Notes: a model not told the origin generated them from the letters alone. A stretch of 39,130 bases of DNA from CAYTNY01 sp964439215 (GCA_964439215.1 CAYTNY010000011.1:1-39130), one strand, 5' to 3'. Counted from the stretch's first letter, positions 1 to 8,502 are shown. Program-made: numbers and translations.

Positions 1-135
1 TTTGAACTGCCTTATCTTTGAACTTTGAACTGCCTTATCTTTGAACTTTGAACTGCCTTATCTTTGAACTTTGAACTGTCTTATCTTTGAACTTTGAACT
101 GTCTTATCTTTGAACTTTGAACTGTCTGCCTTATC
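1..135. repeat. Tandem 23-bp repeat array built from TTTGAAC heptads
   Basis: Five and a half direct repeats. Each 23-bp unit is two TTTGAAC heptads followed by TGCCTTATC or TGTCTTATC. Units start at 17, 40, 63, 86 and 109; the first (1-16) is partial because the window begins inside the array, and the last carries an extra TGCC. The array ends at the stop codon (134-136) of the minus-strand SemiSWEET gene, so it is that gene's 3' flank. Copies are nearly identical, pointing to recent expansion or slippage. There are no spacers, so this is not CRISPR. Related heptads lie at 20671-20700 and 20951-21033. Confidence 0.95.
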
Positions 136-385
136 ACCTGTACCTCACACGCAGGATCAATATGGTGCTTACGCACATAAGCGAAAAAGTATTGGCGAAA
201 ATAATGGGTATGTCCTTTAAAAATATACCATACGTCAGCCACAATGTCATTCCCGCGCCTGTAATTATATACTGCCACAGCGCGACATCTTTCATGCTTT
301 TTGTTTTAAAGCCTTTTATAATCTGAGGTATAAATCCCACAGATGTAAGAAAACCCGCGGCAAGGCCTATAATCTTTATATCCAT
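134..385 (-). CDS. SemiSWEET-type sugar transporter (MtN3/PQ-loop family)
   Basis: This 83-residue protein has three hydrophobic helices and fits the bacterial SemiSWEET family, small membrane proteins that dimerise to carry sugars across the inner membrane. The family PQ motif is visible in helix 1 (GFIPQ, residues 17-21), and length and three-helix layout match the family. A GGAG ribosome binding site lies 7 nt before the ATG. The gene sits 14 bp downstream of mutS and may be co-transcribed with it. Its stop codon lies inside the last unit of the tandem repeat array. The substrate (glucose, sucrose or other) cannot be read from the sequence. Confidence 0.88.
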   Translation of the reverse strand: MDIKIIGLAAGFLTSVGFIPQIIKGFKTKSMKDVALWQYIITGAGMTLWLTYGIFLKDIPIIFANTFSLMCVSTILILRVRYR

Positions 386-399
386 TTTTTTCTCCTTTT

Positions 400-3039
400 T
401 TATGAGTATGTATTTATTATTTCAACAAGTTTCTGCAGCGCTTCAACCGGCGTCATATTGTTTATGTCTATCTTTTTCAATTCCGCTCCAATTTTTGAGT
501 CTCCGCCCACATCAAAAAGCCCCGGCTGATGCTGCTTTTCGCTTTCGGCGCCTCCTCCGATTTTCGGACTGCCGTCTTTCGCGTAATTTGCCTCTTCCAG
601 ACTCTTTAAAACCTCTTCCGCCCTTTCAACAACATCCTTTGGCAGCCCCGCAAGCTGGGCCACGTGTATACCGTAGCTTCTGTCCGTACTGCCTTTTATT
701 ATTTTACGCAGAAAAACTATCCTGTCCCCGTAATCTTTTACCTGAACACTGTAATTCTGAACTCCTTCAAACAAATCCGCTGTCTCTGTAAGTTCAAAAT
801 AATGGGTCGCAAAAAGGGTTTTTGCCTTTATTTTATTATGTATATGCTCGGTTATTGCCCAGGCGATTGATACGCCGTCAAACGTGGAGGTCCCCCGCCC
901 GACTTCATCCAGTATGATCAGTGATTTTTCCGTGGCATTATTGAGTATATTCGCGGTTTCAATCATCTCAACCATAAATGTTGACTGGCCCCTCGCCAGA
1001 TAATCAGCCGCTCCGACCCTTGTAAATATTCTGTCTGTTATGCTTATTTCCGCTGAATCAGCCGGAACAAAAGAACCGGCCTGAGCCATAAGCAGGATCA
1101 GAGCACTCTGGCGCATATATGTTGATTTCCCCGCCATATTCGGCCCGGTTATAACCATTATCATGTTTTCTTTTGTGTCCATAATGCAGTCATTTGCAAT
1201 AAATTCATTATACCCGATATTTTTCTCAACCACGGGATGTCTTCCGTTCTTTATGCTTATGCTCCCGTTTTCCGTTATAACGGGCCGTACATAATTATTG
1301 CGCTCCGCGGCAACCGAAAAAGCAGCCAGACAGTCCAGCTCCGCGGTTTTCTCTGCTGCCTGCTGTATGTCAGGTATGTATTTTTCAAGTTTCTCCCTTA
1401 TCTTCCGGAAGATCTCATATTCCATATTTTTTATTCTTTCCTGCGCGCCGAGAATCATACTTTCGTACTCTTTCAGGTCCGGCGTTATAAAGCGCTCCGC
1501 ATTTACAAGCGTCTGTTTCCTTATATAATCATCCGGTGTATTTTTAAGATTTGCTTTGCTTATTTCTATGTAATATCCAAATACCGATGTATACCCCACT
1601 TTCAGAGAGGATATGCCTGTTCTTTTCCGTTCTTTTTCCTGAAGCTCCGCTATCCATTTGCGTCCGTTTTGGCTTATATCAATTATTTTTTTCAGTTCTT
1701 CATCATACTCCGGCTTTATAATACCGCCTTCTTTTATTGTTATGGGCGGTTCATCAGCGATTGATGACCGTATTATCTCTATAACCTCTTTCAGATTTTC
1801 ATTCATGCATATGAATTTTTTCATAAGAAGCTCTGAACCGCTTTCAGTTATCAGCGCATCGGTTTCCGCTGCCTTTTCCAGAGCTTTTCTCAGAGAGATC
1901 AGGTCCCTGCCGTTTATTCCCGCGCTTCCGAGTTTTCCGCTTATTCTTTCAATGTCAGAAACCTCGCCAAGCAGCTGCCTTATATTTTCTCTTATTTCCG
2001 AAAAGTCCGTAAAATATCCCGTGATATCATGCCTTTCGTTTATAAGCGCCGTATCAGTCAGAGGCATTTTCAGCCATTTTTTCATGGTTCTGCTTCCCAT
2101 TGCGGTCCTTGTAAAATCAAGAACATCAAAAAGGCACGGATACTCAACATTTTTTATTTCAGAATCCGTTACTTCAAGATTTCTCAGCGACACTGCATCC
2201 AGGTACATTATGCTCCTGAGCGAAACTGTTTTTATTTTGTTTATATGATGCAGCATTGTTTTCTGAGTTTCGTAAATATACGCCAGCAGCCCGCCCGCAG
2301 CGGAAATTACCGCATCTTTTGACTCTATACCGAAAGAATCCAGAGATTCAACCCCGAAATGATCCTTTAATTTTTCCTTTGCGGCATCCGTACTGAAATT
2401 CCAGCTGCTGCAGGGATTTATAAAGATCCGCCCCGAACTCCCCTTTATTCTGTTTACGATATTTTCATTAAGTTTTTTATCTTCAAGATAAGCCTCGGGT
2501 ATAAGGACCTCGGACGGCATAACCTTTTCTATTTCATCAATGACTGCGTCATAGTTTTCGCCGCTGCCTGTTTCCGCCGCGTAAAACTCTCCGGTGGATA
2601 TGTCAATATAGGCTATTGCGGACCCTGACACGGAAAAATACAGGGAAAGAATAAAATTATTGCTTTTTCTGTCAAGCGCTGATTCCTCAAATATCGTTCC
2701 CGGGCTTATTATTTTAACAACATCTCTTTTTACAATACCCTTGGCTGTTTTGGGATCCTCCACCTGCTCGCATACAGCGACCTTATAGCCGCTGTTAATG
2801 AGTTTATATATATACGCGTTTGCGGCGTGATAAGGCACTCCGCACATGGGAAGTTTGTTTTCCCGCCCCGCACCCGTGTTCCTTGAAGTAAGGGCAATCT
2901 GAAGGACCCCGGACGCGGTTTTTGCGTCATCTCCGAACATTTCATAAAAATCACCCATTCTGAAAAACAGTATGGCGTCTTTATTCCTGCTTTTTATTTC
3001 AAGATACTGCTTCATCATCGGCGTTGTATTTACAGTCAT
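400..3039 (-). CDS. mutS: DNA mismatch repair protein MutS
   Basis: MutS recognises base mismatches and small loops and, with ATP, recruits MutL. All landmarks are present in 879 residues, the usual bacterial length. The N-terminal mismatch-reading Phe-x-Glu is at F31-Y32-E33 in GDFYEMF. The ATPase Walker A (GPNMAGKST) is near residue 630, and Walker B with the signature loop (DEVGRGTS) near 711, followed by the ATHY switch. Connector, lever and clamp regions lie between. The ATG at 3039 has no close Shine-Dalgarno sequence (GAGGT is 13 nt away); an internal start at the MMKQYL methionines is possible. MutL is not in the window. Confidence 0.98.
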   Translation of the reverse strand: MTVNTTPMMKQYLEIKSRNKDAILFFRMGDFYEMFGDDAKTASGVLQIALTSRNTGAGRENKLPMCGVPYHAANAYIYKLINSGYKVAVCEQVEDPKTAKGIVKRDVVKIISPGTIFEESALDRKSNNFILSLYFSVSGSAIAYIDISTGEFYAAETGSGENYDAVIDEIEKVMPSEVLIPEAYLEDKKLNENIVNRIKGSSGRIFINPCSSWNFSTDAAKEKLKDHFGVESLDSFGIESKDAVISAAGGLLAYIYETQKTMLHHINKIKTVSLRSIMYLDAVSLRNLEVTDSEIKNVEYPCLFDVLDFTRTAMGSRTMKKWLKMPLTDTALINERHDITGYFTDFSEIRENIRQLLGEVSDIERISGKLGSAGINGRDLISLRKALEKAAETDALITESGSELLMKKFICMNENLKEVIEIIRSSIADEPPITIKEGGIIKPEYDEELKKIIDISQNGRKWIAELQEKERKRTGISSLKVGYTSVFGYYIEISKANLKNTPDDYIRKQTLVNAERFITPDLKEYESMILGAQERIKNMEYEIFRKIREKLEKYIPDIQQAAEKTAELDCLAAFSVAAERNNYVRPVITENGSISIKNGRHPVVEKNIGYNEFIANDCIMDTKENMIMVITGPNMAGKSTYMRQSALILLMAQAGSFVPADSAEISITDRIFTRVGAADYLARGQSTFMVEMIETANILNNATEKSLIILDEVGRGTSTFDGVSIAWAITEHIHNKIKAKTLFATHYFELTETADLFEGVQNYSVQVKDYGDRIVFLRKIIKGSTDRSYGIHVAQLAGLPKDVVERAEEVLKSLEEANYAKDGSPKIGGGAESEKQHQPGLFDVGGDSKIGAELKKIDINNMTPVEALQKLVEIINTYS

Positions 3040-3133
3040 TTATAAACATAACCTCATTTTTATTTTTAAACTATCCCGAAGAAAACCGGCACCCGGTCCG
3101 GAAAAACCTTTTCATAAGACGGCACACCTGCGA

Positions 3134-4030
3134 TTATCCCTTTTCCCCTGTTCGTTCTTTTATTTTTTTCAGATTCTCTTCTATTTCTTTTTTCCATACC
3201 GTTCCGGGAAACATTTCTGTTATTGAATTAAATATTTCCCCGGCCATATCGTACTGTTCATTTTCATAATACGTCAGACCAAGACTGAACAGCGCTTCCT
3301 GGGAAAAGAGACTGGTATTTTTCAGTATGTTCTGAAATATACTCTCGGCTGTTTTATACTTTTTATTTTCCAGATACACCCTGCCGCGGTGCAGATCCGC
3401 AAGCGTGTAAAGAAAAACATTCTCTTTTCTTCTTATAATTTTGTCATATGCCTGAATTGCTTTTTCGCTGTTATCCATGTTCCTGTAAATATGCCCGGTA
3501 TATATCGCGGCCCAGCTGTGCAGCCATAAGTTTTCCTTATAATTAAGAAGCAGTTCATTATATGCTCTGAGAGCGTCTTTCGGACGCGAAAGTTCCTTGT
3601 ATATATCCGCCATATTAAACAGAGCCATCGCCCTCATGCTGCCGTGCGGGAAATTATTAAGATAAACTTTATAAACTTCAAGGGCTTTGCCGGGATCTCC
3701 TTTATCTGTCCTTATTCTTGCAACGGAAAAATACGCTTCCTGCGCCGCATCTGTGCCCGGATATTTCTCCGCAATCAGAATATGCTGTTTTTCCGCCTCC
3801 GCGTAGTTTTCCTGTTTTTCATATACAGCCGCGGTCATAATCTCCGCCTGTTTTTCCCAGTCAGTGTCCGGATATGTTCTTTTTATGCTGCGGTATATTT
3901 TGAGAGCTTCCTCGAATTTGCCTTTTTCATAAAGGTTCCTCGCCTGTTCAACAGGGGTTTGCGATGAATACAAAAACGCCGGCAGCAGAAACAGTATTAT
4001 AAAAACAGGAGTAAAATATTTATTGCTCAT
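3134..4030 (-). CDS. Secreted TPR-repeat protein
   Basis: The 298-residue protein starts with a signal peptide (basic MSNK, hydrophobic core to about residue 22) and then consists almost entirely of about seven tetratricopeptide-like repeats (for example LYEKGKFEEALKIYRSI, AYNELLLNY, FNSITEMFPGT). It resembles the BamD/YbgF/TolA-associated class of periplasmic scaffolds, but no lipobox is evident, so it is probably soluble in the periplasm. It overlaps the preceding TPR gene by 11 nt, so the two are translationally coupled and likely work together. The exact role is unknown. About 94 bp separate it from mutS, with only a weak CCGG-CCGG hairpin seen there. Confidence 0.85.
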   Translation of the reverse strand: MSNKYFTPVFIILFLLPAFLYSSQTPVEQARNLYEKGKFEEALKIYRSIKRTYPDTDWEKQAEIMTAAVYEKQENYAEAEKQHILIAEKYPGTDAAQEAYFSVARIRTDKGDPGKALEVYKVYLNNFPHGSMRAMALFNMADIYKELSRPKDALRAYNELLLNYKENLWLHSWAAIYTGHIYRNMDNSEKAIQAYDKIIRRKENVFLYTLADLHRGRVYLENKKYKTAESIFQNILKNTSLFSQEALFSLGLTYYENEQYDMAGEIFNSITEMFPGTVWKKEIEENLKKIKERTGEKG

Positions 4031-5126
4031 AAACTTTATATTCCAGTTCCCTGTGATGTTTCAGCGATCTTATCTGTTCTTCCGCCTGGGCCACATACGC
4101 ATCCCTGTTGTAATAATCATAAAGCACTCTTGTATATGCTTCTCTTGCTTTTTTCAAATTACCGGAAAGTTTATATGTGTCCCCTATATGCATCGCCGCG
4201 ATAGGAGCCCAGTCAGTATCGGGAAATTTATGCTGGATCAGCTTGTACTCCCTGACCGCATTCCTGTATCTGTGCGACTGCGCATAAAGGCTCGCCAGAT
4301 TTAAACGCGCCTGTATTTCATCCGATGTTCCCGGGAAATACTTTATAATATTTTTGTATATTGTTTCGGCTCTTTTAAAGTTCCTCTGTTTCAGATACAG
4401 CATGGCAATATTAAAATAACCTCTTATGGAGTCTTTTTCCCTCGGCCCTTTTCTTACGAGGTCCTTGTAAACTTCCGTTGCAAACCGCCATTCCCCAACC
4501 CTTTCATAACACCCCCCCAGCCGGTATGCCGCTTCTTTCGCGAAATCCGCTTTCGGCCGCTCCGCAAGAACCCTCTGATACTGGGTAATTGCTTTATCGT
4601 ACTGTCTGGAAAACTCATACGCATTGGCAAGCGCATATCTTATTTCGTAAAGACCCTGCGCCGTAGGATAATTAACCAGGATCCTCTCCCATATTTCAGC
4701 GGCTCCTTCATACTCCTGCTGTTCATAATATTTCTTGCCTTCTTCAAAAAGAGCTTCTACATCTTTCTGTATCTGTTCGCGCGTCATTTCTTTTTTTTCC
4801 GCCTGCGTATCGGCGTCCCGGAACATCATTTCATCTTCAGACACGGGCGCCTCCGGCGCATCCGGTTTCCTGGCCTGTATTCCCTCTGCTTCTGCTTCCT
4901 GGGTAACGTCCCCGGTTCCTTCCTCCATCAAAGCGTCCGGTTCCGCAAGAGGATCCCATTCTTCATTGGCTCCGAGAGCCTCATTTAAAACTTCAGGATC
5001 AGAAGAAAGCGCGTCTTCCAGTTCCGGATCAGCAAAAGGATCGGGCTCAGCCGCAATCAGCGGCCCGGCGCCTGATATAAATAGAAATAAACCCATAATA
5101 ATCACAATTTTAATATGATTACTCAT
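4020..5126 (-). CDS. Secreted TPR-repeat protein with acidic N-terminal linker
   Basis: This 368-residue protein has a signal peptide (MSNHIKIVIIMGLFLFISGAGPLIAA), then a ~90-residue Asp/Glu/Ala/Pro-rich low-complexity segment, then TPR repeats (YEGAAEIWERILVNYP, YDKAITQYQRVLAERP, FKRAETIYKNIIKYFPGT). TPR arrays bind other proteins; the acidic linker probably acts as a flexible tether. It is the first gene after a strong promoter and overlaps the next TPR gene by 11 nt. It resembles YbgF/CpoB- or BamD-type envelope scaffolds in layout, but the family cannot be fixed. AAGGAG precedes the ATG. Confidence 0.85.
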   Translation of the reverse strand: MSNHIKIVIIMGLFLFISGAGPLIAAEPDPFADPELEDALSSDPEVLNEALGANEEWDPLAEPDALMEEGTGDVTQEAEAEGIQARKPDAPEAPVSEDEMMFRDADTQAEKKEMTREQIQKDVEALFEEGKKYYEQQEYEGAAEIWERILVNYPTAQGLYEIRYALANAYEFSRQYDKAITQYQRVLAERPKADFAKEAAYRLGGCYERVGEWRFATEVYKDLVRKGPREKDSIRGYFNIAMLYLKQRNFKRAETIYKNIIKYFPGTSDEIQARLNLASLYAQSHRYRNAVREYKLIQHKFPDTDWAPIAAMHIGDTYKLSGNLKKAREAYTRVLYDYYNRDAYVAQAEEQIRSLKHHRELEYKVYEQ

Positions 5127-5169
5127 TATTATTCTCCTTGAAAATGCCGTTTTTAATGCCTTTTAAAAT

Positions 5170-5198
5170 ACAATAGCAGATTAAAATATCTTTGTCAA
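5170..5198 (-). promoter_or_regulatory. Sigma70-type promoter of the TPR gene pair
   Basis: On the minus strand, TTGACA (5193-5198) is separated by 17 bp from TATTGT (5170-5175), with TG one base before the -10 (extended -10). It lies about 45 bp upstream of the 5126 start codon. The match is close to the housekeeping sigma factor consensus. Confidence 0.75.
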
Positions 5199-5233
5199 TT
5201 CATAATAAAAAATACAGCTGCGGCATATTATCC

Positions 5234-5261
5234 TTGAAAAAAAAACGCACTTTTGTATAAT
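5234..5261 (+). promoter_or_regulatory. Sigma70-type promoter of comM
   Basis: TTGAAA (5234-5239), a 16-bp spacer and a perfect TATAAT (5256-5261). The expected start of transcription is near 5268. It is back to back with the minus-strand promoter at 5170-5198, giving a divergent promoter region. Confidence 0.72.
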
Positions 5262-5267
5262 ACTTTT

Positions 5268-5436
5268 GTTCTGTCCGGGTGCATAATTTCTGTTATACCG
5301 TTGCATGCACCGTGTTTTCAGGCCCTGAAAAAAGCCTGTTGCCGCAGAGCAGACGGTATTAACGCTTGTTTAAACGGACAGCATATAAAAAAAACAGAGG
5401 GGTATCCGCGCCTGTGCGCGGGTCAAGGTGGCTATA
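5268..5436 (+). other. Structured 5' leader of comM
   Basis: About 169 nt separate the predicted transcription start from the comM ATG. Three clean inverted repeats are visible: GGTGCAT (5278-5284) with ATGCACC (5305-5311); TTTTCAGG-C-CCTGAAAA (5315-5331); and CCGCGC-CTGT-GCGCGG (5406-5421), ending just before the ribosome binding site. I could not match the leader to any riboswitch class or known RNA. A 66-codon reading frame across it looks spurious because it begins inside the promoter. Confidence 0.45.
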
Positions 5437-6981
5437 ATGCTTTCAAAGGTTAAATCCGCGGCAATACTGGGTATTGACGCTTATGAAGTTGAAGTAGAAA
5501 CAGATATAACTTTCGGAATTCCTAATTTTTCCACTGTCGGACTCCCTGACGCGTCAGTAAAAGAAAGCAAAGACAGGGTGCGCTCAGCCATAAAAAATTC
5601 AGAATATGATTTTCCTCCCAACAAAAAAATAACCATAAATCTTTCTCCTGCAGACAGAAAAAAAGAAGGGCCTTCCTTTGACCTTCCCATAGCCGCAGGC
5701 ATCCTCGCCGCGGAAGGCTTTATTTCCAAAGAATGCCTGAGTAAATATATGATAATCGGAGAACTTTCGCTTGACGGAACAATCAATCCCATAAAAGGCG
5801 CGCTTTCAATAACACTCATGGCAAAGGAGAACGGTTATAAAGGCGTCATAATGCCGGCGTCAAACGCGGACGAGGCGGCGGTAGTGGAAGGAATAGACAT
5901 ACTTGCGGCGGAGCGGCTCAGAGAAGTGGCTTCATTTCTGAACGGAGAAACTGATATCACCCCCCACAAAATAGATCTGACCGAGGTTTTTTCAAATGCA
6001 TCCCGGTATCATTCTGACTTTTCAGAAGTTAAAGGCCAGCAGTATGTAAAAAGAGCTCTTGAGATCGCGGCTGCAGGCGGACACAACATACTTATGATAG
6101 GCCCTCCCGGCTCCGGAAAAACAATGCTTGCCCGCAGATTCCCCACCATACTTCCGGAAATGAATATGGAAGAAGCCATTGAAACAACCAAAATACACAG
6201 CGTGTCCGGATACGTCAGAAACAACACCGCGCTCATAGCCACAAGGCCGTTCCGTTCGCCGCACCATACCATCTCTGACGCCGGCCTTATCGGCGGGGGC
6301 ACCGTACCGAAACCCGGAGAGGTCAGCCTTTCGCACAACGGCGTGCTTTTTCTGGACGAACTACCGGAATTCAACCGGAATGTTCTGGAAGTGCTGCGCC
6401 AGCCCCTGGAAGACGGGCATGTAACCATTTCCCGCGCCGCGGTTTCGCTCTCCTATCCTTCGCGTTTTGTATTGCTTGCGGCGATGAATCCGTGCCCATG
6501 CGGGTATTCAACACATCCGTCCAAGAACTGCACCTGCACGCCCCAGCAAAGGGAAAAATATGTATCTAAAATATCCGGCCCTCTGCTTGACCGTATAGAT
6601 ATTCACGTGGAGGTGCCGGTAGTGGAATACAATGACCTGGTTTCAAAAACAGAAGCAGAATCTTCCGAAAAAATACGCGGCCGTATAAATTACGCAAGAT
6701 CCGTTCAGGACGGCAGATTTGAGAACACCGGAATCTTCTTTAACTCGCACATGGGGCCGAAAGACCTGAAAGAATACTGCCTGCTCGAAACAGAATCCCA
6801 GAATCTTCTCAAAAACGCCGTTGAAAACCTGGGCCTCTCCGCCCGCGCCTATGACCGGATCCTCAAAGTCTCGCGCACCATAGCGGACCTGGCCGGCAGC
6901 GCCAACATAACCTCCACCCACATAACCGAAGCCATCCAGTACCGCTCCCTTGACCGGGATTACTGGACTGCAGGAATATAA
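5437..6981 (+). CDS. comM: ComM-like Mg-chelatase/AAA+ ATPase (YifB family)
   Basis: ComM/YifB is a hexameric AAA+ helicase that promotes branch migration during natural transformation. The protein is 514 residues, normal for the family. It starts with the typical MLSKVKSAAILGIDAYEVEVE and has an N-terminal Lon-like fold. Walker A GPPGSGKT is at about residues 222-229, Walker B in LFLDELPEF, and a Cys-rich loop (NPCPCGY to NCTCTP) near 350-370 is characteristic. I chose the ATG at 5437 because AAGGTGG lies 5 nt upstream; a GTG three codons earlier would overlap this site. It is the only plus-strand gene in the window. No other competence gene is present. Confidence 0.95.
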   Translation: MLSKVKSAAILGIDAYEVEVETDITFGIPNFSTVGLPDASVKESKDRVRSAIKNSEYDFPPNKKITINLSPADRKKEGPSFDLPIAAGILAAEGFISKECLSKYMIIGELSLDGTINPIKGALSITLMAKENGYKGVIMPASNADEAAVVEGIDILAAERLREVASFLNGETDITPHKIDLTEVFSNASRYHSDFSEVKGQQYVKRALEIAAAGGHNILMIGPPGSGKTMLARRFPTILPEMNMEEAIETTKIHSVSGYVRNNTALIATRPFRSPHHTISDAGLIGGGTVPKPGEVSLSHNGVLFLDELPEFNRNVLEVLRQPLEDGHVTISRAAVSLSYPSRFVLLAAMNPCPCGYSTHPSKNCTCTPQQREKYVSKISGPLLDRIDIHVEVPVVEYNDLVSKTEAESSEKIRGRINYARSVQDGRFENTGIFFNSHMGPKDLKEYCLLETESQNLLKNAVENLGLSARAYDRILKVSRTIADLAGSANITSTHITEAIQYRSLDRDYWTAGI

Positions 6982-7068
6982 AAACACATAGGACGCACAG
7001 ATTGTTCCGCGAGATAACCCGCCAAACACAGAAAAAGCATCTCCACGGTCTTATATTGCATCCTGCCG

Positions 7069-7362
7069 GGATAAGCATAGCCCCTGTCCTTATCCAAACA
7101 CTGCAAAATAAAACCCGGACAATTTAACGTGTTAATGATTTTTGTCTTTGTTTGCGCAGTGAACACGCCCTGCCGTGTTCCGGCCTTTGGATTTTCAAAC
7201 CCGCGGACAATTTAATGTGTGAATGATTTTTGTCTTTGTTTGCGCAGGGAACACGCCCTGTCGTGTTCCGGCCTTTTGTTTTTTAAAACCCGGACAATTT
7301 AATGTGTTAATGATTTTATTTTATGATTATATTTTTACAGGGATTAGGCCCTGTCCTAATCC
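7069..7362. repeat. Tandem ~88-bp repeats with interlocking palindromes
   Basis: Between comM and the convergent lipoprotein gene, a unit beginning CCCGGACAATTTAA recurs at 7114, 7200 and 7289 (periods 88 and 87 bp). Each unit ends in a palindrome: GAACACG-CCCTGC-CGTGTTC (7161-7180), GGAACACG-CCCTGT-CGTGTTCC (7248-7269) and GGATTAGG-CCCTGT-CCTAATCC (7341-7362). A degenerate version, GGATAAG to CTTATCC, is at 7069-7095. The arm sequence changes compensatorily while the CCCTGY centre stays fixed. A further copy is at 8400-8468. The rest of the gene-free stretch 6982-7474 holds no convincing gene. Confidence 0.9.
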
Positions 7363-7474
7363 GGATTGTAATGTTCGTTATAACGCCGTCATAATATGAT
7401 TTCTGCTGTTTGAACATATAATTTAATATTCTTAACTCTCTTATTATACATCCTATGTCTCAGTACTTATGCTG

Positions 7475-8317
7475 TCAGTACGCGACCACATCCATCCATA
7501 AAACTCCAAAAAGGTCTTTATCCATATAGTAATATCCGTTCATGCCGCCCGCGTCAAAAGGGCCGCTTTGCAGCGTATTGATTAAAGTGATCTCAGACTG
7601 AGGCGTTCCGCTAAGATACTGGGTTATTGTCTGTTTTTGAAGAAATCCGGATGAATCGTATTCATATAAGAAAGTCATTATCGGATTCCAGCTGCTCGGT
7701 CCAAATGATACATTTATGGTTTTTGCCGCATCATCGCGCACGTACGTTATCTCCGCAACCCAAGTACCTCCGCCCGGCTGATAAACATCCTCGCTTGTAA
7801 TATAGCCGTTGGCGTCTCTGTTTATTATGCGCGTGCTCCGGGATATTCCGTTTTCTGATTCATCGATCCGGCTTATAAGGTTATCGGTTCCCAAGGTAAA
7901 AGCTTTGACATTTTCGTCTGTCCCATCGTTTGAGGTTCTTGTTATAAGCCCGTCGGAAGCGTCATATGTATAGGCTGTAACCTCCGTGCCTGTTTCATTT
8001 TCTCTTTTTTCAAGTTTGCCTGCCGCTGTATAAGTATATCCATATGTATTCTGTGTATATCCGTATGCGCTGACAATCTCCTCTGTTATCTTCCCTGTAT
8101 CATCATAAGAATATACTGAATCGGTAGTAACAGTCATGGATGAATACACAGCGGTCATTGAAGTGCTTTTAATTTTCCCGCTGCCCGCGGCTGTCCCATC
8201 CCCGGACCCCCAATTATCAAGATCAGTAATAGCCGCCGGCCCGACATGCTCGGTACACCCCGCAGCAAAAACAGATAAAGCAATAACAACAGCAGCAAAG
8301 ATAATATTTTTCTTCAC
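7475..8317 (-). CDS. Predicted lipoprotein with YD/RHS-like repeats
   Basis: A 280-residue protein with a lipoprotein signal peptide: KK, a hydrophobic stretch, then AAGC with the lipidated Cys at residue 21. After a Gly/Ser-rich linker come repeating beta-strand motifs such as YSYDDTGKITEE, YTYTAAGKLEKRE and YTYDASDGLITR, which resemble the YD repeats of RHS/wall-associated proteins, here too few for a full shell. Function is unknown. The first possible GTG (8323) directly touches the GGAGG site, so I chose the GTG at 8317, 6 nt from it. The gene stands alone, flanked by the palindromic repeats on both sides. Confidence 0.8.
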   Translation of the reverse strand: MKKNIIFAAVVIALSVFAAGCTEHVGPAAITDLDNWGSGDGTAAGSGKIKSTSMTAVYSSMTVTTDSVYSYDDTGKITEEIVSAYGYTQNTYGYTYTAAGKLEKRENETGTEVTAYTYDASDGLITRTSNDGTDENVKAFTLGTDNLISRIDESENGISRSTRIINRDANGYITSEDVYQPGGGTWVAEITYVRDDAAKTINVSFGPSSWNPIMTFLYEYDSSGFLQKQTITQYLSGTPQSEITLINTLQSGPFDAGGMNGYYYMDKDLFGVLWMDVVAY

Positions 8318-8362
8318 AAGCACCCTCCCTTAAATAATTGTATTGTCCTTTAATATAACAAT

Positions 8363-8390
8363 ATTTTACCATTATATAAATTGATTGCAA
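8363..8390 (-). promoter_or_regulatory. Possible promoter of the lipoprotein gene
   Basis: TTGCAA (8385-8390), 16-bp spacer, TAAAAT (8363-8368) on the minus strand, about 45 bp upstream of the start. The surrounding DNA is very AT-rich, so other -10 choices exist. Confidence 0.4.
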
Positions 8391-8399
8391 GCAGTATTA

Positions 8400-8468
8400 T
8401 CCCGGAGAATGGCGCAGGGAACACGCCCTGCCGTGTTCCGGCCTTTTGACTTTCAAGCCCGCGGACAA
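8400..8468. repeat. Dispersed copy of the interlocking-palindrome repeat
   Basis: This partial copy of the 7114-7300 unit keeps GCGCAGGGAACACG, the palindrome GGAACACG-CCCTGC-CGTGTTCC (8418-8439), GGCCTTTTG and the CCCGCGGACAA start of a next unit. It lies on the other side of the lipoprotein gene. Confidence 0.85.
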
Positions 8469-8495
8469 ACACAGGGGCTTGTCCCTGCGTTGTTT
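8467..8495 (-). terminator. Hairpin downstream of the LPS operon
   Basis: Seven bases past the stop codon of the last glycosyltransferase gene, CAGGGACAAGCCCCTG with flanking AAC/GTT complementarity can fold into a stem of about ten pairs with a mismatch. It lacks a run of T, so it is at best a weak or Rho-assisted end. Confidence 0.35.
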
Positions 8496-8502
8496 TAATA
8501 TT

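Noticed and set aside
1..135. Direct repeats at the window start as a CRISPR array
   Set aside because: Units are 23 bp and directly joined with no spacers, and no cas gene is nearby; this is a tandem repeat.
3060..3125. Terminator between the TPR genes and mutS
   Set aside because: Only a 4-bp CCGG/CCGG stem with an imperfect T stretch; too weak to call.
5268..5436. comM leader as a known riboswitch (c-di-GMP, T-box, cobalamin or SRP RNA)
   Set aside because: The conserved motifs of these RNAs were looked for and not found, so only a structured leader is reported.
5253..5453. 66-codon frame in the comM leader
   Set aside because: It starts inside the -10 element and overlaps comM out of frame; it has no ribosome binding site.
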